Positions 12,545-27,025 of a stretch of DNA of 64,000 nucleotides are shown piece by piece. The stretch lies in contig OW028582.1 of NCBI GenBank assembly GCA_932294295.1, positions 35,505,204 through 35,569,203 of the forward strand, read 5' to 3'. Each line of letters starts with the position of its first letter. Position 1 is the stretch's first letter. Source of the DNA: Alitta virens. Taxonomy: Eukaryota > Annelida > Polychaeta > Phyllodocida > Nereididae. The notes beneath the pieces were generated by a model that worked only from the letters and a program-made list of their open reading frames with translations, ran no database searches and was not told the origin of the DNA. Made by a program: the position numbers and the translations under genes.

Positions 12545-13108
12545 GTGCGAAACATATTTGTATATTGCTGCATGCTTTATTATGTTAACAAGTAGGATAT
12601 AAAAGCAGTAATCATGCCAATTAAATTTTAACCATTATGATATCAATAGATAAATCGGGTACATTGAATTTTAGTTGTTTTGGTTCCATTATATTGTATT
12701 CATTTGATATCAAGCTGGAAATTTAAGATTTTACAATGGTTCAATGTTTATTATGGCATCAAACGAGTTCAACATCCAATAAATGGAATATATTTTTTCA
12801 AGGTCAGTGTGTCCTTGGAATCTGAATATGATTGGCCACTAGTAATGGTAAATACAATATGTTGCTCAAAGAGTCCGTGCAATGGCACCACAATATTAAG
12901 CCAAATATCCTTACATCCAAATTTACAAGTCATAGTTCTGAGGCAGTTATGATGGTGACAAATTTAATTTGTAGAATTAAATTATAAGAAGAAGAGTTTT
13001 GGCTGATATAAGGTACCCATCTTTGAGGTGGTCTAGCTTATAGTGAGGTTCCATCCCACAACTTTCATAACAACGTAGAGATTTAGAAATTTAAATTCCC
13101 TACTAACA
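12545..13108. other. Convergent intergenic interval
   Basis: This stretch lies between the 3' ends of the Schlafen-like (+) and EF-hand (-) genes. It holds the presumed 3' UTR of the EF-hand gene; a minus-strand AATAAA lies at 12747-12752. No other gene was seen. Confidence 0.4.
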
Positions 13109-15814
13109 CTACTTTTTGGCAGGTTTTTTATACATTCCTATTCGCGCTAATAAGTCAGCATATTTGCCGAGGGTTAATCCAGAGTTATCCATCAGAGCCG
13201 TTTTAGTGAATAGTTCGACTTCTTTTTCGTCAAGACTGCCTCCATCAGCCGTCTTACTGCTCTTAACGATGTCGTTAACTTTTTCGGGAGCGATAATGTC
13301 TTGTCCTTCCGAAAGTTCTTCAAATTTTGTCACCATTTCTGGAGCTCTGAAAGTACAGAACAAACACAAAATTTTTAGAGATGCTTTTATCTCCATTCTA
13401 CATACACTGTACTACCATATACATAGTTATGTTGTGTCAATTGTATCCCTTCGGTTATGTCATTGTTTCTATTGTAGATCATCTATTTGCTGAAATTATT
13501 TATTAAGCCAGAACTGACCTACATTGCGTTAGATGTCTGAGGACTCCATGTCACAATATAATGACTTATAGCTAGGTCAACTAATGTCCCCTATGTAATG
13601 AGTGTAGTCGGGTCCTGTATACATATATTCAAATTAGTTATGTACTGTTATTATAACATCTATATATGCACACAGCGAGAGAGTATACACCCTTTTCACG
13701 CGGCAGCGATGTTGGCATTTTTGCCTCATTGACCTAATTTTGATTACATCATATATTATGACATCATTACTTCGCCATTGTTCTTGCATTCTGTGACCTC
13801 ACCATGGCCAATGTCTATGGATGAAGTCACAATACTTAAGCTGAGTGCAAAGAGAGGTCAATGAGGCAAAAATGCAAACATGGCTGCCGCATGAAAAGAG
13901 TTATTAGATGATGAAAAAGCACAAGAAATAGGCTTACTTAGGACCTACTACTTTGTAGAAGTGGGCAAATTCCCAGATACTAAAGATGTTATTTTGATCT
14001 GCATCAAAATGATTGAAAAACTGTTCTGCCCTGACTTCAGATAACATGAATTCTGACTTTAGCATCTGAATCGCAGTGTCTCTTGGCAAGCGTCGAACGT
14101 TTTTGCCCTCGGTGTACTTTTCAAACACCTCCTCCACTTCGGGTCTGAAACATGAAAATGTCATATATTTTTGGCAAAGCTTGTATAATATATGGATAGT
14201 TAATGCTGCTAGCCCTTTGGTATTCCGAACAGACACTGAGGGTTAAATGGGGCAATGAGTTGTCAGCTCCCATATATGTTTCTAATGGTGTCAGACAGGG
14301 CGGAATACTCTCGCCTCTACTGTTTAATGTTTACATGAACGATTTAAGCTTGTTGCTCGAGAAAAATACAATTGGTCTGTCTTATGGCACTGGTCGTGTC
14401 AATCATTTAATGTATGCTGATGATATTGTGTTGTTTTCACCTTCTGCAGATGGGCTACAGAGGTTAATTAACATTTGTAAAAGTTATGGTGATGAGGTTA
14501 ACATCATGTTTAATAGTAAGAAGACTGTGGCCATGGCTGTTAACTCTGTCAATACAAACTTGGTGCTAAACCCTGAACTTTATCTGGGTAATATAAAGAT
14601 AACTAATGATGAAGATGTTAAATACCTTGGTCACATAATTAGTAGAGATTTAAAAGATGATAAAGATATGCTTAAACAAATAAGATCTTTATACTGCAGA
14701 AGCAATATGCTAATGAGAAAGTTCTCTAGATGCTGTGACTATATTAAATGTACGTTGTTCAAAGCTTATTGTAGTAATATTTACTGTTGTAGTCTGTGGT
14801 TTAGATATACCCAGAATGTGTATCATAGGTTACGAGTTGCATACAACAACTCATGTAGAATATTATTGGGTTTGCCTATGAGGTGCAGTGCCTCACAGAT
14901 GCTAGTCTACTCTGAGGTGCCTAGTTTTGGTGAAATAGTGAGAAAACAATGTTATAGTTTAAGATGCAGAATTTATAGATCAAGGGCTGATCCCTTGCGG
15001 GCATGTTGTCATTTTGCTGAGCTAAAGCAGTGCTCGCTCGCCTCACATTGGCGAACTCCGTTATATTTGTCCTCTTAATTTATGTTATATTTCTCCTTTT
15101 GGTATATGATAAGTACTTAATTATGTTTTACTTGTATCTATACTGTGTATACCGTCCAATCTCATCTAGTCTGTGGACTAAATCAAAATGTGTCATATCA
15201 TATTAACTAGATTAAATAACAGCACAAGTTATATGTACTTCAAGTAGTTTATAGTATATATGGACTGTACATGTATGCATGAAAATGAAACGTGTGTTTG
15301 TCTGAAATAAACTTGAATTGAATTGAAATTGAATTGTAAGACATGCAACACTTCCGACGCTTTCGATAAATCTGCTCTTATCTTAATTTAAGTGAGATGA
15401 TTAAGATGTTATGATCATGTATCTCTGATGATCCACTATGGGACATTAGGTTTATTTGCCAGAATTTTATAAGGACTCCATGTCACCATAATATGACAAT
15501 ATTTGAGTTGCATTAAAATATAAATAAATAAATGGGAATTAATTTTTAATAACTTGTAGGAAAATAAATGCAACCTTATATTTCTGTGAAAGTACAACGG
15601 ATATGAGTAGAACATTAACAACAATTGGTATTTGTTGGTGGCAAATATAGTGCACTATTACGTTGTTTCCCGCATTACATAGAGAACCTAGACAATTAGT
15701 GTGAGGCAATTTAGTTCAATTTGATCTTATTGTTATGCCAATATTTTGAGGAAATTAAAGAGAAAATTAGGAGACATCAACTTACGGTACTTTTCTGCCG
15801 GCCATGCTCGTCAT
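13109..15814 (-). CDS. Small EF-hand calcium-binding protein
   Basis: Three coding exons on the minus strand (15786-15814, 13938-14144, 13109-13346) join in phase to give 157 residues. One clear EF-hand loop, DADQNNIFSIWE, has D1, D3, N5, S9 and E12 in the canonical 12-residue pattern, flanked by helices EQFFNHF and FAHFYKVVG. Glycine is replaced by N at loop position 6. The N-terminal half (VEEVFEKYTEGKNVRRLPRD) and C-terminal half (ALMDNSGLTLGKYADLLARI) look like degenerate EF-hand halves, so a two-lobed calmodulin-like fold is possible. The tail KKPAKK is basic. The ATG at 15814 was chosen; an in-frame ATG lies at 15805. A splice acceptor just upstream (exon boundary near 15825) suggests a 5' noncoding exon. 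The exact subfamily was not recognised. Intron 1 contains a LINE fragment in the opposite orientation. Confidence 0.75.
13688..13901. mobile_element. MITE, copy 1 (ends CACCCTTTTCA / TGAAAAGAGT)
   Basis: Inverted arms of about 45 bases cover CTTTTCACGCGGCAGC and GGCATTTTTGCCTCATTGAC, mirrored at 13857-13901. TA flanks both sides (13686-13687 and 13902-13903). A second copy in the opposite orientation lies at 62576-62773. This copy is in the intron between exons 2 and 3 of the EF-hand gene. Confidence 0.65.
14190..15338 (+). mobile_element. 5'-truncated non-LTR retrotransposon (CR1/L2-like) with intact RT C-terminal ORF
   Basis: An open frame at 14203-15078 (291 codons) encodes the C-terminal part of a LINE reverse transcriptase. 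It contains SNGVRQGGILSPLLFNVYMN and the catalytic box LMYADDIVLF, then a cysteine-rich thumb/C-terminal region ending at a stop. The endonuclease and N-terminal RT are missing, as expected for 5' truncation during target-primed reverse transcription. About 260 bases of 3' UTR follow. The element ends at about 15310-15338 in imperfect TTGAA-type short repeats, a tail style seen in CR1/L2-type LINEs. It sits antisense in intron 1 of the EF-hand gene. The uninterrupted frame suggests a fairly recent insertion. The clade assignment is tentative. Confidence 0.85.
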
Positions 15815-16494
15815 TATGACAATATCCTGAAAAATTTTGCAAATTGGATGTAAAACATCCTATGAAAACAGGACATGCCATTATAATACAGAGCTCTATG
15901 AAATTTTGTCATGCATTCTTGAGTGAGGTCATTGGGCGAGGAATGAATATATACATGCAGTTATTGATGTACATTCAAGGGTAGTAATAAGACCACCTCA
16001 CTATTAAGACCCAACTATAAACAGTCCAATAATTAGTGGAATGAATGAATGAATTTTATCGACATGTAGAGGTAAAAAAAGACCTATATGTAAAAAAAAA
16101 ATGAATTAAATTTATTTTTATTTTTTTTAAACAAAGTATCACTATGCGGAGACTAGTACCATCAAAATGTGTGTTACAAGAAAACAACAACAAGCAAATA
16201 TCAGTATTTTATTAGAGTTTATTTTTTTATTTCTATTAGTATACGGGCACAAGAAAATATTTACAGATATATCAGGTTGAAAGAAATTGTGAAATATTTC
16301 TACATTGATTATTTTGTTTCAGCTACAATGACACTTGTATTGTTTATACCAAACTAGCTGAGATGACCTTTCTTTGTAGTTTCAATTCGTATCTGCAATA
16401 GAGGTTGACAATAGAGGTCCTAATGCTGATGGTCAGGAGGTATTAGATATTAGACCATCTCACCACAAAGATCAGCAAATATAGCACCAAAAGT

Positions 16495-16655
16495 CCAGTA
16501 GCGAATTTAGAGGGGGGGGGGGGTTAAGGGGGTTTAACCCCCCCCCCCCTTGGCCTAGTACATTTTAAATAAAAAATTAATGGTCCCTGCAGTATACTTT
16601 AATTTATAACCCCCCCCCCCCCCGTGAACATTTTTCTGGATCCGCCACTGAATTA
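16495..16655. repeat. Poly-G/poly-C dispersed repeat, related to 26935-27025
   Basis: Homopolymer G, then a TTAAGGGGGTTTAACCCCC palindrome, precede TAGTACATTTT and TTAATGGTCCCTGC. A matching order of motifs (GGTACATTTTTAATTAAA, TTACTGGTCCCTGC) recurs at 26935-27025. Both are diverged copies of one family. Confidence 0.55.
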
Positions 16656-18977
16656 GTGATCTTAATTATGAGGTTCTGCAGCCTATAATACTGTATTTAG
16701 CATTTACTGAATACATGTGATATTGCTATCAACTGTACACTTATACTTCTTAGTTAGACCACCCTGAGTTCGAGACCAATGTTACCTTAATTAGTAGTGA
16801 GGTGGCCCCTATAGTGAGGCCATTTAATTATGACGAAAAGAATGTGTGTTAATTTTGCAGCTTTAAATGAACTTAAATGGTCTTATTAGTGAGGTAGGGC
16901 TCCTTAATTTAGATTTATTGCATAGTTTTGTATTGACCTTCACAATGAAGACCTACAATTGCTACTAAATTTAATGTCATGATGACCTTGTGTTATATTC
17001 CAATTTAAAATATATAGTTTGCAGTCTATATTTCTAAGAGTTTAAGATGCTTGATTAATAATGTTAGAAAATGGTTTATAATTGAAATTGGATAATTTCC
17101 CCAGCCCCAACCTTTAGTGTTGTTGTATATTTTGGACTTTTTTTTTCTCTCCAGAATTTCCATACATTTGTCAAGAAACTTTTGATATTGAGATATAGCA
17201 TGCTATCCCCGTCTTTTTTAAGTGTAATTATCCATTTCAACATAAAAATTTATATTGCTGCCTTGCACAGAATTCCAATGGAATGCATTGTATCATTGCC
17301 AACAGCTCAGGCATCACAATCGCCCTCTGGTGTCGCCAACAGCATATGTTTCTAGTCAACTGCAATGTGTCAAGTGTACTGTATGCACTGTATGTCAAGT
17401 ACTATGAATTATCACTGTTATAAATAGCCTATAGATATATAGCATTTATATTGCCATATATTATATTTTCATTATTTTGTTATAGAAAGTACAGATGGTG
17501 TTATAAACAGATTGCTGCAGCTGCCTGCAATATATGGTTCATGGTTGGATGAACTTGCTAAATTATCAGTTTTATGAAGTACATTTCACTAATTATTAGG
17601 AACAATTACTAGCATCATTAAGTATCTTATTCAATAGCAAGATGTGGCTATTTTAAAGGTGAAAATATTAAGACACATACCTGTATTAAAGCTCCACAAT
17701 AAATAGACTCTGAATGACTTTATGATATGGTGAGCGCATGCAGAATAGCACCTGCATGAATTAAACTGTGCAGGTGGCCCACTTAACAGGAAAGGTAAAA
17801 AAAGAAATAGCCAGTTGTGCAAATACGAGCTGTCAAAAATGGGTTACAACCAAAACGAAGTGTCAAGTGCTGCTTGAAATAAAGCTATCTTGTTCTTTTT
17901 TCTTTTCTTTTTCCTCTTCTATTTTCTTTCTTTCTATGTTTTAGTCCTCACCTTTACTGGGATACTTTAGTGTTATTAGTTATTTGGGGGGGGGGGGGGG
18001 TGACTTGCTTTTTTTTCTATTGTATTTTTCTTGCTTTCAGATTTTTTACAATTTAAAAAGTCCACAGCTTTTTGCATGCTAAGTACTTTATTTTTGGTTT
18101 TCTTTTCTTTTTCCTTTAGGGGTACGTTTTTTTCTTTTTTTGGCATCAATATTTCAGTTTTGATAAATTTTTTGCCCCTTTCTTTATTGGCAACGGATGT
18201 TAGTTGACTTTTTGCCAATCACCTTAGTGCAGTACAATGGCTTGGCACAAGTCATTGCCAATTTTTCCCTCCTAAATCAGTAACTGAAGCAGGATAATTT
18301 TACCTGTGTTCAGTTTGATGTGAGTTTTTGTTAACCGCTAACTACCTCGAGTCATCACAAAATAGTAGAATTCTTGTTGGGTACATTAATTTAAGTCTTT
18401 ATGATAAAATGGTTGGAAATTTGAATATTATATAACTAAAAAACCCACTACAATACATGCCCTGCAGAGGCACAAAATTTAAAACATTTTTGCATCCGTC
18501 ATGGCCTGCATTAACATCTATTGGATTTAAAATGTTGTGCTATTAATTTCAAATGTTCTTTTTATTTAAAAAAAAGAAAAGAAAAAAAGATCGGCATTTT
18601 TTCTCCCTGTTCAGTCAGAGTTCATAAAGGTCACTAGCTCTGTGAGGTCATCTGGTCATGTGACCTGCCATTCAGCCTCATTCAGGGTGGTCTTGTGACC
18701 CATAGGCACAGTTGCTATGGTGCCACGTACAGGACCTCCATCCATTCAGCCTCTTTTCTGAAAGTGACGGTGGCCATATTGGCATGCATGTGCTCACTTC
18801 CGGGGAAAGTAGGGGTAAAAGGAATAGAGTGTGAATAGACAGTTGTAATAGTGACAGTTAGTTTGAACCAGAGAAGATAGAAAGAATAAGGCAGGCCACG
18901 GGCCAAAATGGCGGCGCGCATTGACGCACAAATTCGGGCTTACTCACTTATATAGGGAGGTTTATTAGTATAGATTG

Positions 18978-19388
18978 TAGTGATGTGGACCGGACCACTT
19001 AGCCAGGGGTGGTCGGGTATTTTCAAAAGTCCGGAGGCGATCCATCGACATAACAGTTGTTTCACCAAATAAAAAAAAAACTGGTTCTTGTTTAACATAA
19101 TTTGATGTATAGAATTATTTAGTACTGACAGGCAGGACAGACTAATTTCATTACTGCAATATTTATTCACGTAAAACCAATTAACCGTCAATAAATCAGG
19201 AATGATTAATAACTGAAACAAACCAAGATGACAAACAATTGGTGTGTAATAAATTCAACATGCAATGCTGGACTGCTGGTCCGGGGTAATCGGACCGTTC
19301 CGGTATTTTTGTAGTGGTCCGGTTTTTTAGCGGTCCGGAAATGGACCGCGAACTGGACCGGTCCTAGGCGGTCCGGTCCACATCACTA
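18978..19388. mobile_element. 411-bp hAT-type MITE with perfect 8-bp target duplication
   Basis: The 19-base terminal inverted repeats TAGTGATGTGGACCGGACC are exact at both ends. The flanking 8-mers ATAGATTG (18970-18977 and 19389-19396) are identical, the signature of a hAT insertion. The right half is packed with GGTCCGG/CGGACC subterminal motifs, which could be transposase-binding sites. No transposase is encoded, so the element is non-autonomous. Confidence 0.85.
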
Positions 19389-20255
19389 ATAGATTGAGAT
19401 AAACAATTTTTTTCATCAGTGTTGCTGCAGTATGGTCAAGGAATCATAATTATAGTCTAAACAAATGCTAAAGCAGATGCAATGATGAGTGTTGAGATGG
19501 TAAGACTCGTGCAGGAGTCCACACCCATATATGAAAAATAAAGTTAGCATGGGTGGTTTTACATGTCCCAGCATGGACTCCAGGTAAAGGTATTGCCAAT
19601 TTAATGTCTCGTGCAACCATGTGCACCAAAAGCCTGTTGCCCAGGCGTGTAATTAAGATCATAATGTAAATACGCAATTTATTATGGAAAGTTTCAAGTG
19701 ACATCAACAAACTGATCAATACTAATTAAGACCTTGGCCATGGATGTTGTAAATTGTACATTCTGCTTTGACTGCTGTATTTAACATCATTCAGTGACCA
19801 CTATATCCAGGCCAGCTGGTCAGCCTACTTTTGGTCAGTTAGATTGCGAAGCGCTTAAGCTACCCCGACCGATGTATGATTGGAATGTCCTGCATCAATA
19901 CTTTTCATGTTAGGAGAAGAGGACGGCTATTGTGTTTGCCCTTGATATTTGACCCTTTAAAAAAACCCTGAATAGTCAGTGCAACCCTTATTCTAATATA
20001 TAGCTCTCATTGCAGCATGCTGGAGGTGTTGCTATATATAGTCATTGCCTGCTTGAAGCAACTTGACTATTTTGTTTCATATGAAATGGTAGCTGGTGAA
20101 TAGCTAGGCAGACCCGTTTCAGCTCGACCTTAAGGCACACTAAGAAGACTTGCCGGTCTAAAAAAGGTTGTTGCAACGCGTTTGTGCCGTTTAGCAGGGG
20201 AGTCTTTTGATGTATTGCCACCTCTGATTGGCTCAACGGCCGTTAAATTGTTTTT

Positions 20256-20657
20256 TTGATTCCGGGCCTTGACCATTTTCATAGTTTAGTACAAGTCATT
20301 ATACAAAAAAAAGCGTGGAAGTGCTCAAGGCACGGATGTGATTGCAGGTTAAGTTTTCTTAGTGAGGCATATCAATTTGTAAAGTTATGGCCATGCATCC
20401 ACAATCATTTGGTTGATACTGGATTATTAACTGGATTGCAAGTCTTATTAGATTCAACGAGATGGCATGGCTTGTTTGTGAGGTTACGCCATATTACATT
20501 TGCCCCTAGCATGGGGGTCTTTGACTTGGCTAAGCAACAACGTCCATCTGACAGTGAGATGCAGCTCAATCATAGAGCGAAGGGGCGCCCATGCCAGGGA
20601 TTTAATTTAGCCAACCTTCCTTATTTATCAGCTGCAGAGATGCACTTCAGCTACTGA
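20256..20657 (+). other. Unrecognised 133-codon open frame
   Basis: An open frame with several Cys and His residues (SRHGCDCRLSF) and no recognised domain. It has no visible splice structure or homologue known to me, and lies in repeat-rich DNA. It may be a decayed transposon piece or chance. Confidence 0.2.
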
Positions 20658-20989
20658 TGAAGTAGAAACTGCGAAATGCTAGTCCAGTAACACAGCTGAA
20701 CTAAGTGCCCTAATTCTCAATTCATGCCAAAATGTCTCTGGAACATTGCTGAGTAGCAGACACTGCAAATTCCTTGGATAGATTCTTTCACCAATAAGAG
20801 ACACCAACAGACCAAATGGAATGCTGCCATTTAAATTCTTAAGACTGAAATTTCAGTATGCCAATGCTGGAAGTTTCCAATATCATAATACTTCTTAGGA
20901 TAATAATCACTGACTTCACATGAAAGTCTTTTCAGTAATAAAGGAGTAACTACAACCAGCACGAGTAAAACAAACTCTCCTTCATGCAC

Positions 20990-20995
20990 TTTATT
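20990..20995 (-). terminator. Polyadenylation signal AATAAA of beta-tubulin gene
   Basis: A minus-strand AATAAA lies about 195 bases beyond the stop codon (21188), a reasonable 3' UTR length. Confidence 0.5.
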
Positions 20996-21187
20996 CCGGT
21001 TATAAAATTTTCTGCCAATTTCCAAAAAGGAACAAAAATACTTAAGGCCAGACATCAGTCCGAAATACTGATAACAACAAATAACCATGGAGATTCTGGG
21101 GACCTGAATATGAAAATGTGTGTAAAATTAATGGTTGGTATGTATTTTTTTCTGTAGTGAACATGTGATGTGTGTTTTTCCTGAGAT

Positions 21188-23684
<2,497 letters not shown>

Positions 23685-23752
23685 ATTGACGGTTCGTGGG
23701 ATCTCAGTCTGTTTCGCTGAGTGGTTTAATACACTAAAGGGTGGACCTGAAC

Positions 23753-23859
23753 TATTTATACGTGAATGGGCCAGTTCACAACCTCGGGTGTAACTTTCCG
23801 CCATGACGTCATGATTCTGGTTATTTTTAAATGATTGCGCCAAGGTGCACTCTGATTGG
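23753..23859 (-). promoter_or_regulatory. Beta-tubulin core promoter: TATA, CRE and CCAAT
   Basis: On the minus strand, TATAAATA lies at 23753-23760, about 70 bases before the ATG. A perfect CRE palindrome TGACGTCA lies at 23804-23811 and an inverted CCAAT (ATTGG on plus) at 23855-23859. The order CCAAT, CRE, TATA, start codon is a standard strong RNA polymerase II arrangement. Function is inferred from the motifs. Confidence 0.65.
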
Positions 23860-25459
23860 TCAATTTAAAACTAGGTCAAGGAAATAAATTAAATATCAAA
23901 AGGGATTTGGTGATTACGATCTCAGCTATTACTGATTATTTTTGTTGCAGATTATTAAAATGACGTTTATATATATATAAATAAAATGTTTCTTTGCAGT
24001 ATCTTTTAATTTATTGGACTTTTTTTTGTGGTTGCTAGCCGCCAAGAGGAACTACTTTGTATCTTGACAACCAGCTCTAGAAACATCGTCGCGAAGCAAC
24101 GAACTCGGGGTGCTGGCGCGCTATTTCGTGACCACCGACCCAGGCTTCCAGGCACTCATAATACGTCCATGCTCAGACTCAGTGGCCTAACCTGGTTACG
24201 CTGTTTGTTTGTGGTTTGGATCTTAGTAATCTAAATGAAAGGAAATCGTAGTAATGTAGAAGTGCCTAGTATGTTATAAGGTAAAAAAAAGTAGATTTTT
24301 CAGTATGCGCGAAAGTAACTCTCCTCTTTGTTATCACGTATGTTTTGTGTTTAATTAAATTTATGATTGTAAACTCAAAGGATTTGAGATCGGTATACTG
24401 AGTACAAACAGCAGAAGTGGGTATTTACATATGTACAGATTGTAATATCTGGGACAAAGCGTATGGGGTAACTGCATTCATCATGGCTGACATGCACGAA
24501 GGCAATGCACATTTATCATAATGTTTATGTCCAGAACACCGACATGCTGTAAAATAAGCAAAAACTAATAATCCAGAAAAGACGAAGGGATGGGGTAACT
24601 ATTTTATGGGCTTGTTTACCTGTCGTCAATTACTATATATGCTATTACAGTATTGTAATATTTTCAGACATAGTCATAGAGAGTCATTCAGTTCATTTTA
24701 TTTGCTCACCTAATCATTGCAATTTGCATGGATAAAATAATTGTCGAAAATGACAAAAAGTATGTGAATCATACATGTATGACATACCATGAAAATAAAA
24801 ATATATTTGTCAATAATATATAATATGATAATGCCATGGGCATATGTCATGAGAGGCCACAGGAGGTGATTTACTTAAAATTATACTTTGATGCCATTTT
24901 CATACATGTGGGTAATATCACGTACTTAATTGGGCCCAATATGACAATATAGACTCTAATGAAGCAGATGAGAAATGTGTAAATAAATATTGATAAAACT
25001 ACCAAGTTCAACCAGCATTTTAATTAAGCTACCAACTTGATGAAATGCTTGAAATTTGTAGACATGAAAGCAGTAAACAGAGTGGTAATTTGTATACATC
25101 CGCCCCCCCCCCCCCTCCAACTCAATCAAATATGTGTAGCCTGCTAAATCTAACAGATTAATAAATCCAGAAACATTTACTTTTGCCTGATGAAACATTC
25201 CACTGATAAAAGGAACATGGCAGCAACCAAATTTATGACCTTATGTAGCTAGCCTTTTTGTCATGCTTCTTAAAGTTCAGAAATATAACTTTTTAGAAAG
25301 CTGATTGGCCAAATTCATTGGCCAAGTTGTGTTGTTTTAAAATTTGAAGAGTCCAATCATTTTGGTCATATTTGGTTGTATTCATGAGATATATTTTACC
25401 TGAAATCCTAATGCACTAAGTTAGCCATTGTACACAGGCTATTTTTTGTAATTTTTTTT

Positions 25460-25620
25460 TGGAATTATCTAGGAACTATCTAGGAAGTAGGTTCAAAACA
25501 TGTAAAAACTGTGTAGGAACTATGTAGGAACCATCTATAGGAACTATCTAGGAACTAGGTTCAAAACATGTAGGAACTAACAAGAAACTATCTTGGAACT
25601 GGAACCTAGGAACTGAGTTA
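25460..25620. repeat. Imperfect tandem repeat, GGAACTATCTA units
   Basis: Repeated GGAACTATCTAGGAAC motifs alternate with AGGTTCAAAACATGTA, suggesting a two-level repeat of roughly 80 bases. Confidence 0.6.
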
Positions 25621-25739
25621 AGACATCTGATTTGACATATGATTATAGGGAGAACATTGCTCTATCGGTTAGATTTATAACATTCATGTTTAATGTGTTC
25701 TAAATATTTATATTCTTCGACTACCTTTATCTCATTTTC

Positions 25740-26045
25740 AGGGATGTGATTTTTCCGGAAATCCGGTTTTTTTTTGGCATGTGAAATTGACCCTCGTGAT
25801 TCGTGCAAATTCACTTTTTTTTTTTTTTGGGGGGGGGGGGGGGAGGGAGGGGAGAAGTGGCTCTGACAACAAGTATCGCCGGACTTGCAGAGCTCCAACT
25901 GTAATACCTAGAAGTTGCCCCTCAGATAGCTTGAAATGGCATTATTTTGGTTATTTGTTAAAAACATTTGGAGGATGCCCCCTAACAGGGCGCTTATTCA
26001 TCCTGACATTTTCAGGTTTTTTTATCACTGATCAATCACATCCCT
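25740..26045. mobile_element. hAT-like MITE with poly-G tract
   Basis: The ends AGGGATGTGATT and AATCACATCCCT are inverted repeats. The flanking 8-mers TCATTTTC (25732-25739) and GCATTTTC (26046-26053) match at 7 of 8 bases, consistent with a hAT target duplication. The interior has a T run followed by a long G run. Confidence 0.6.
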
Positions 26046-26934
26046 GCATTTTCCCCGATGTGGAATTTAGGCATGCTATCTTTGTTTAGCTTCCTACCCA
26101 ATGCCATTACATTTGTTTTGGTTAGACTAACTATTGTATGCCATTTCTTGCAGAAGTTCAAGAGGTCATCTATTTTTTGAAGTCCTATTTTTGAATTCAA
26201 TAGGACTCAAAATTTTCGGTCTAACTCATTTTTAAGATCATATAAGAATTCTGATAACAGATTTGGTCTAAACTATAGGCTATTATTAAGTGGTCACAAA
26301 TTGTCTGCCTATCAGTTATAATCGTTGTTGAAAAAAAAAATCATGAAACACATTTTAATTATTTGAAAATGTCTTTACTAAAGCTTGGCTGATGGTAGGT
26401 TGCCATACGATATAGGATCGGCTCAATCATGATTCCATATTAGCACTGCAGCATGTTTAAGTTACCCCATCCCATTTGCAGAGTTACCCTATCTCCATGT
26501 GATTTACAATATGAGTTAGGCCTACCCCATCTCCCCCCGCTTGAAAGAACTCATTCTTTTCCGTGCAGTAAAAAAACAAGTATCACTGAATCCACTACCT
26601 CAAGGTTGTGTATAAGGGGTAAATCAAGTCATATCCTGAAGTAAACGGTGTATATTTTGTCGTCAAAACAAAAGCCATGCTTAGTATTTCACCATGAAAT
26701 ATTGGTTTCAGCTTATAATATGCTATAGTAAACTACCCCAAACATGTACCCAAAACCTCTAAATCAAGTGTTTGTCTAGAATAAGGTGAAATACTTTTGC
26801 CTTAGAGCATGTCAGCCATGATGAAAGATGGGTAACTGCATTTACCCCATCCACTCTGCCCCAGTGATCGGAGGCAGGGCTCAGCACATCCCATGCATAA
26901 ACTCTAATGGGCGCCTATTTAGACGTCTAATATT

Positions 26935-27025
26935 TGGCAGTAGTGCACGTAGGGAGGGGGGTTTAGGGGATTTCAACCTCCCCACTGGACTGGTACATTT
27001 TTAATTAAAAAATTACTGGTCCCTG
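26935..27025. repeat. Dispersed-repeat fragment related to 16495-16655
   Basis: It shares the motif order G-run, GGTACATTTTTAATTAAA, TTACTGGTCCCTGC with the copy at 16495-16655. Confidence 0.5.

Larger units (their letters stand above)
15826..20989. other. Repeat-rich intergenic stretch
   Basis: No convincing gene was seen between the EF-hand and beta-tubulin genes. The stretch contains a poly-G/poly-C dispersed repeat (16495-16655), low-complexity T-rich DNA (about 17890-18180), a GC-richer patch with a YY1-like AAAATGGCGGC motif (about 18905), a hAT-type MITE (18978-19388), a SINE-core remnant (about 19540-19640) and an unexplained 133-codon open frame (20256-20657). Confidence 0.5.

Noticed and set aside
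17976..18218. 80-codon lysine-rich minus-strand open frame
   Set aside because: It comes from a T-rich low-complexity stretch and a poly-G run.
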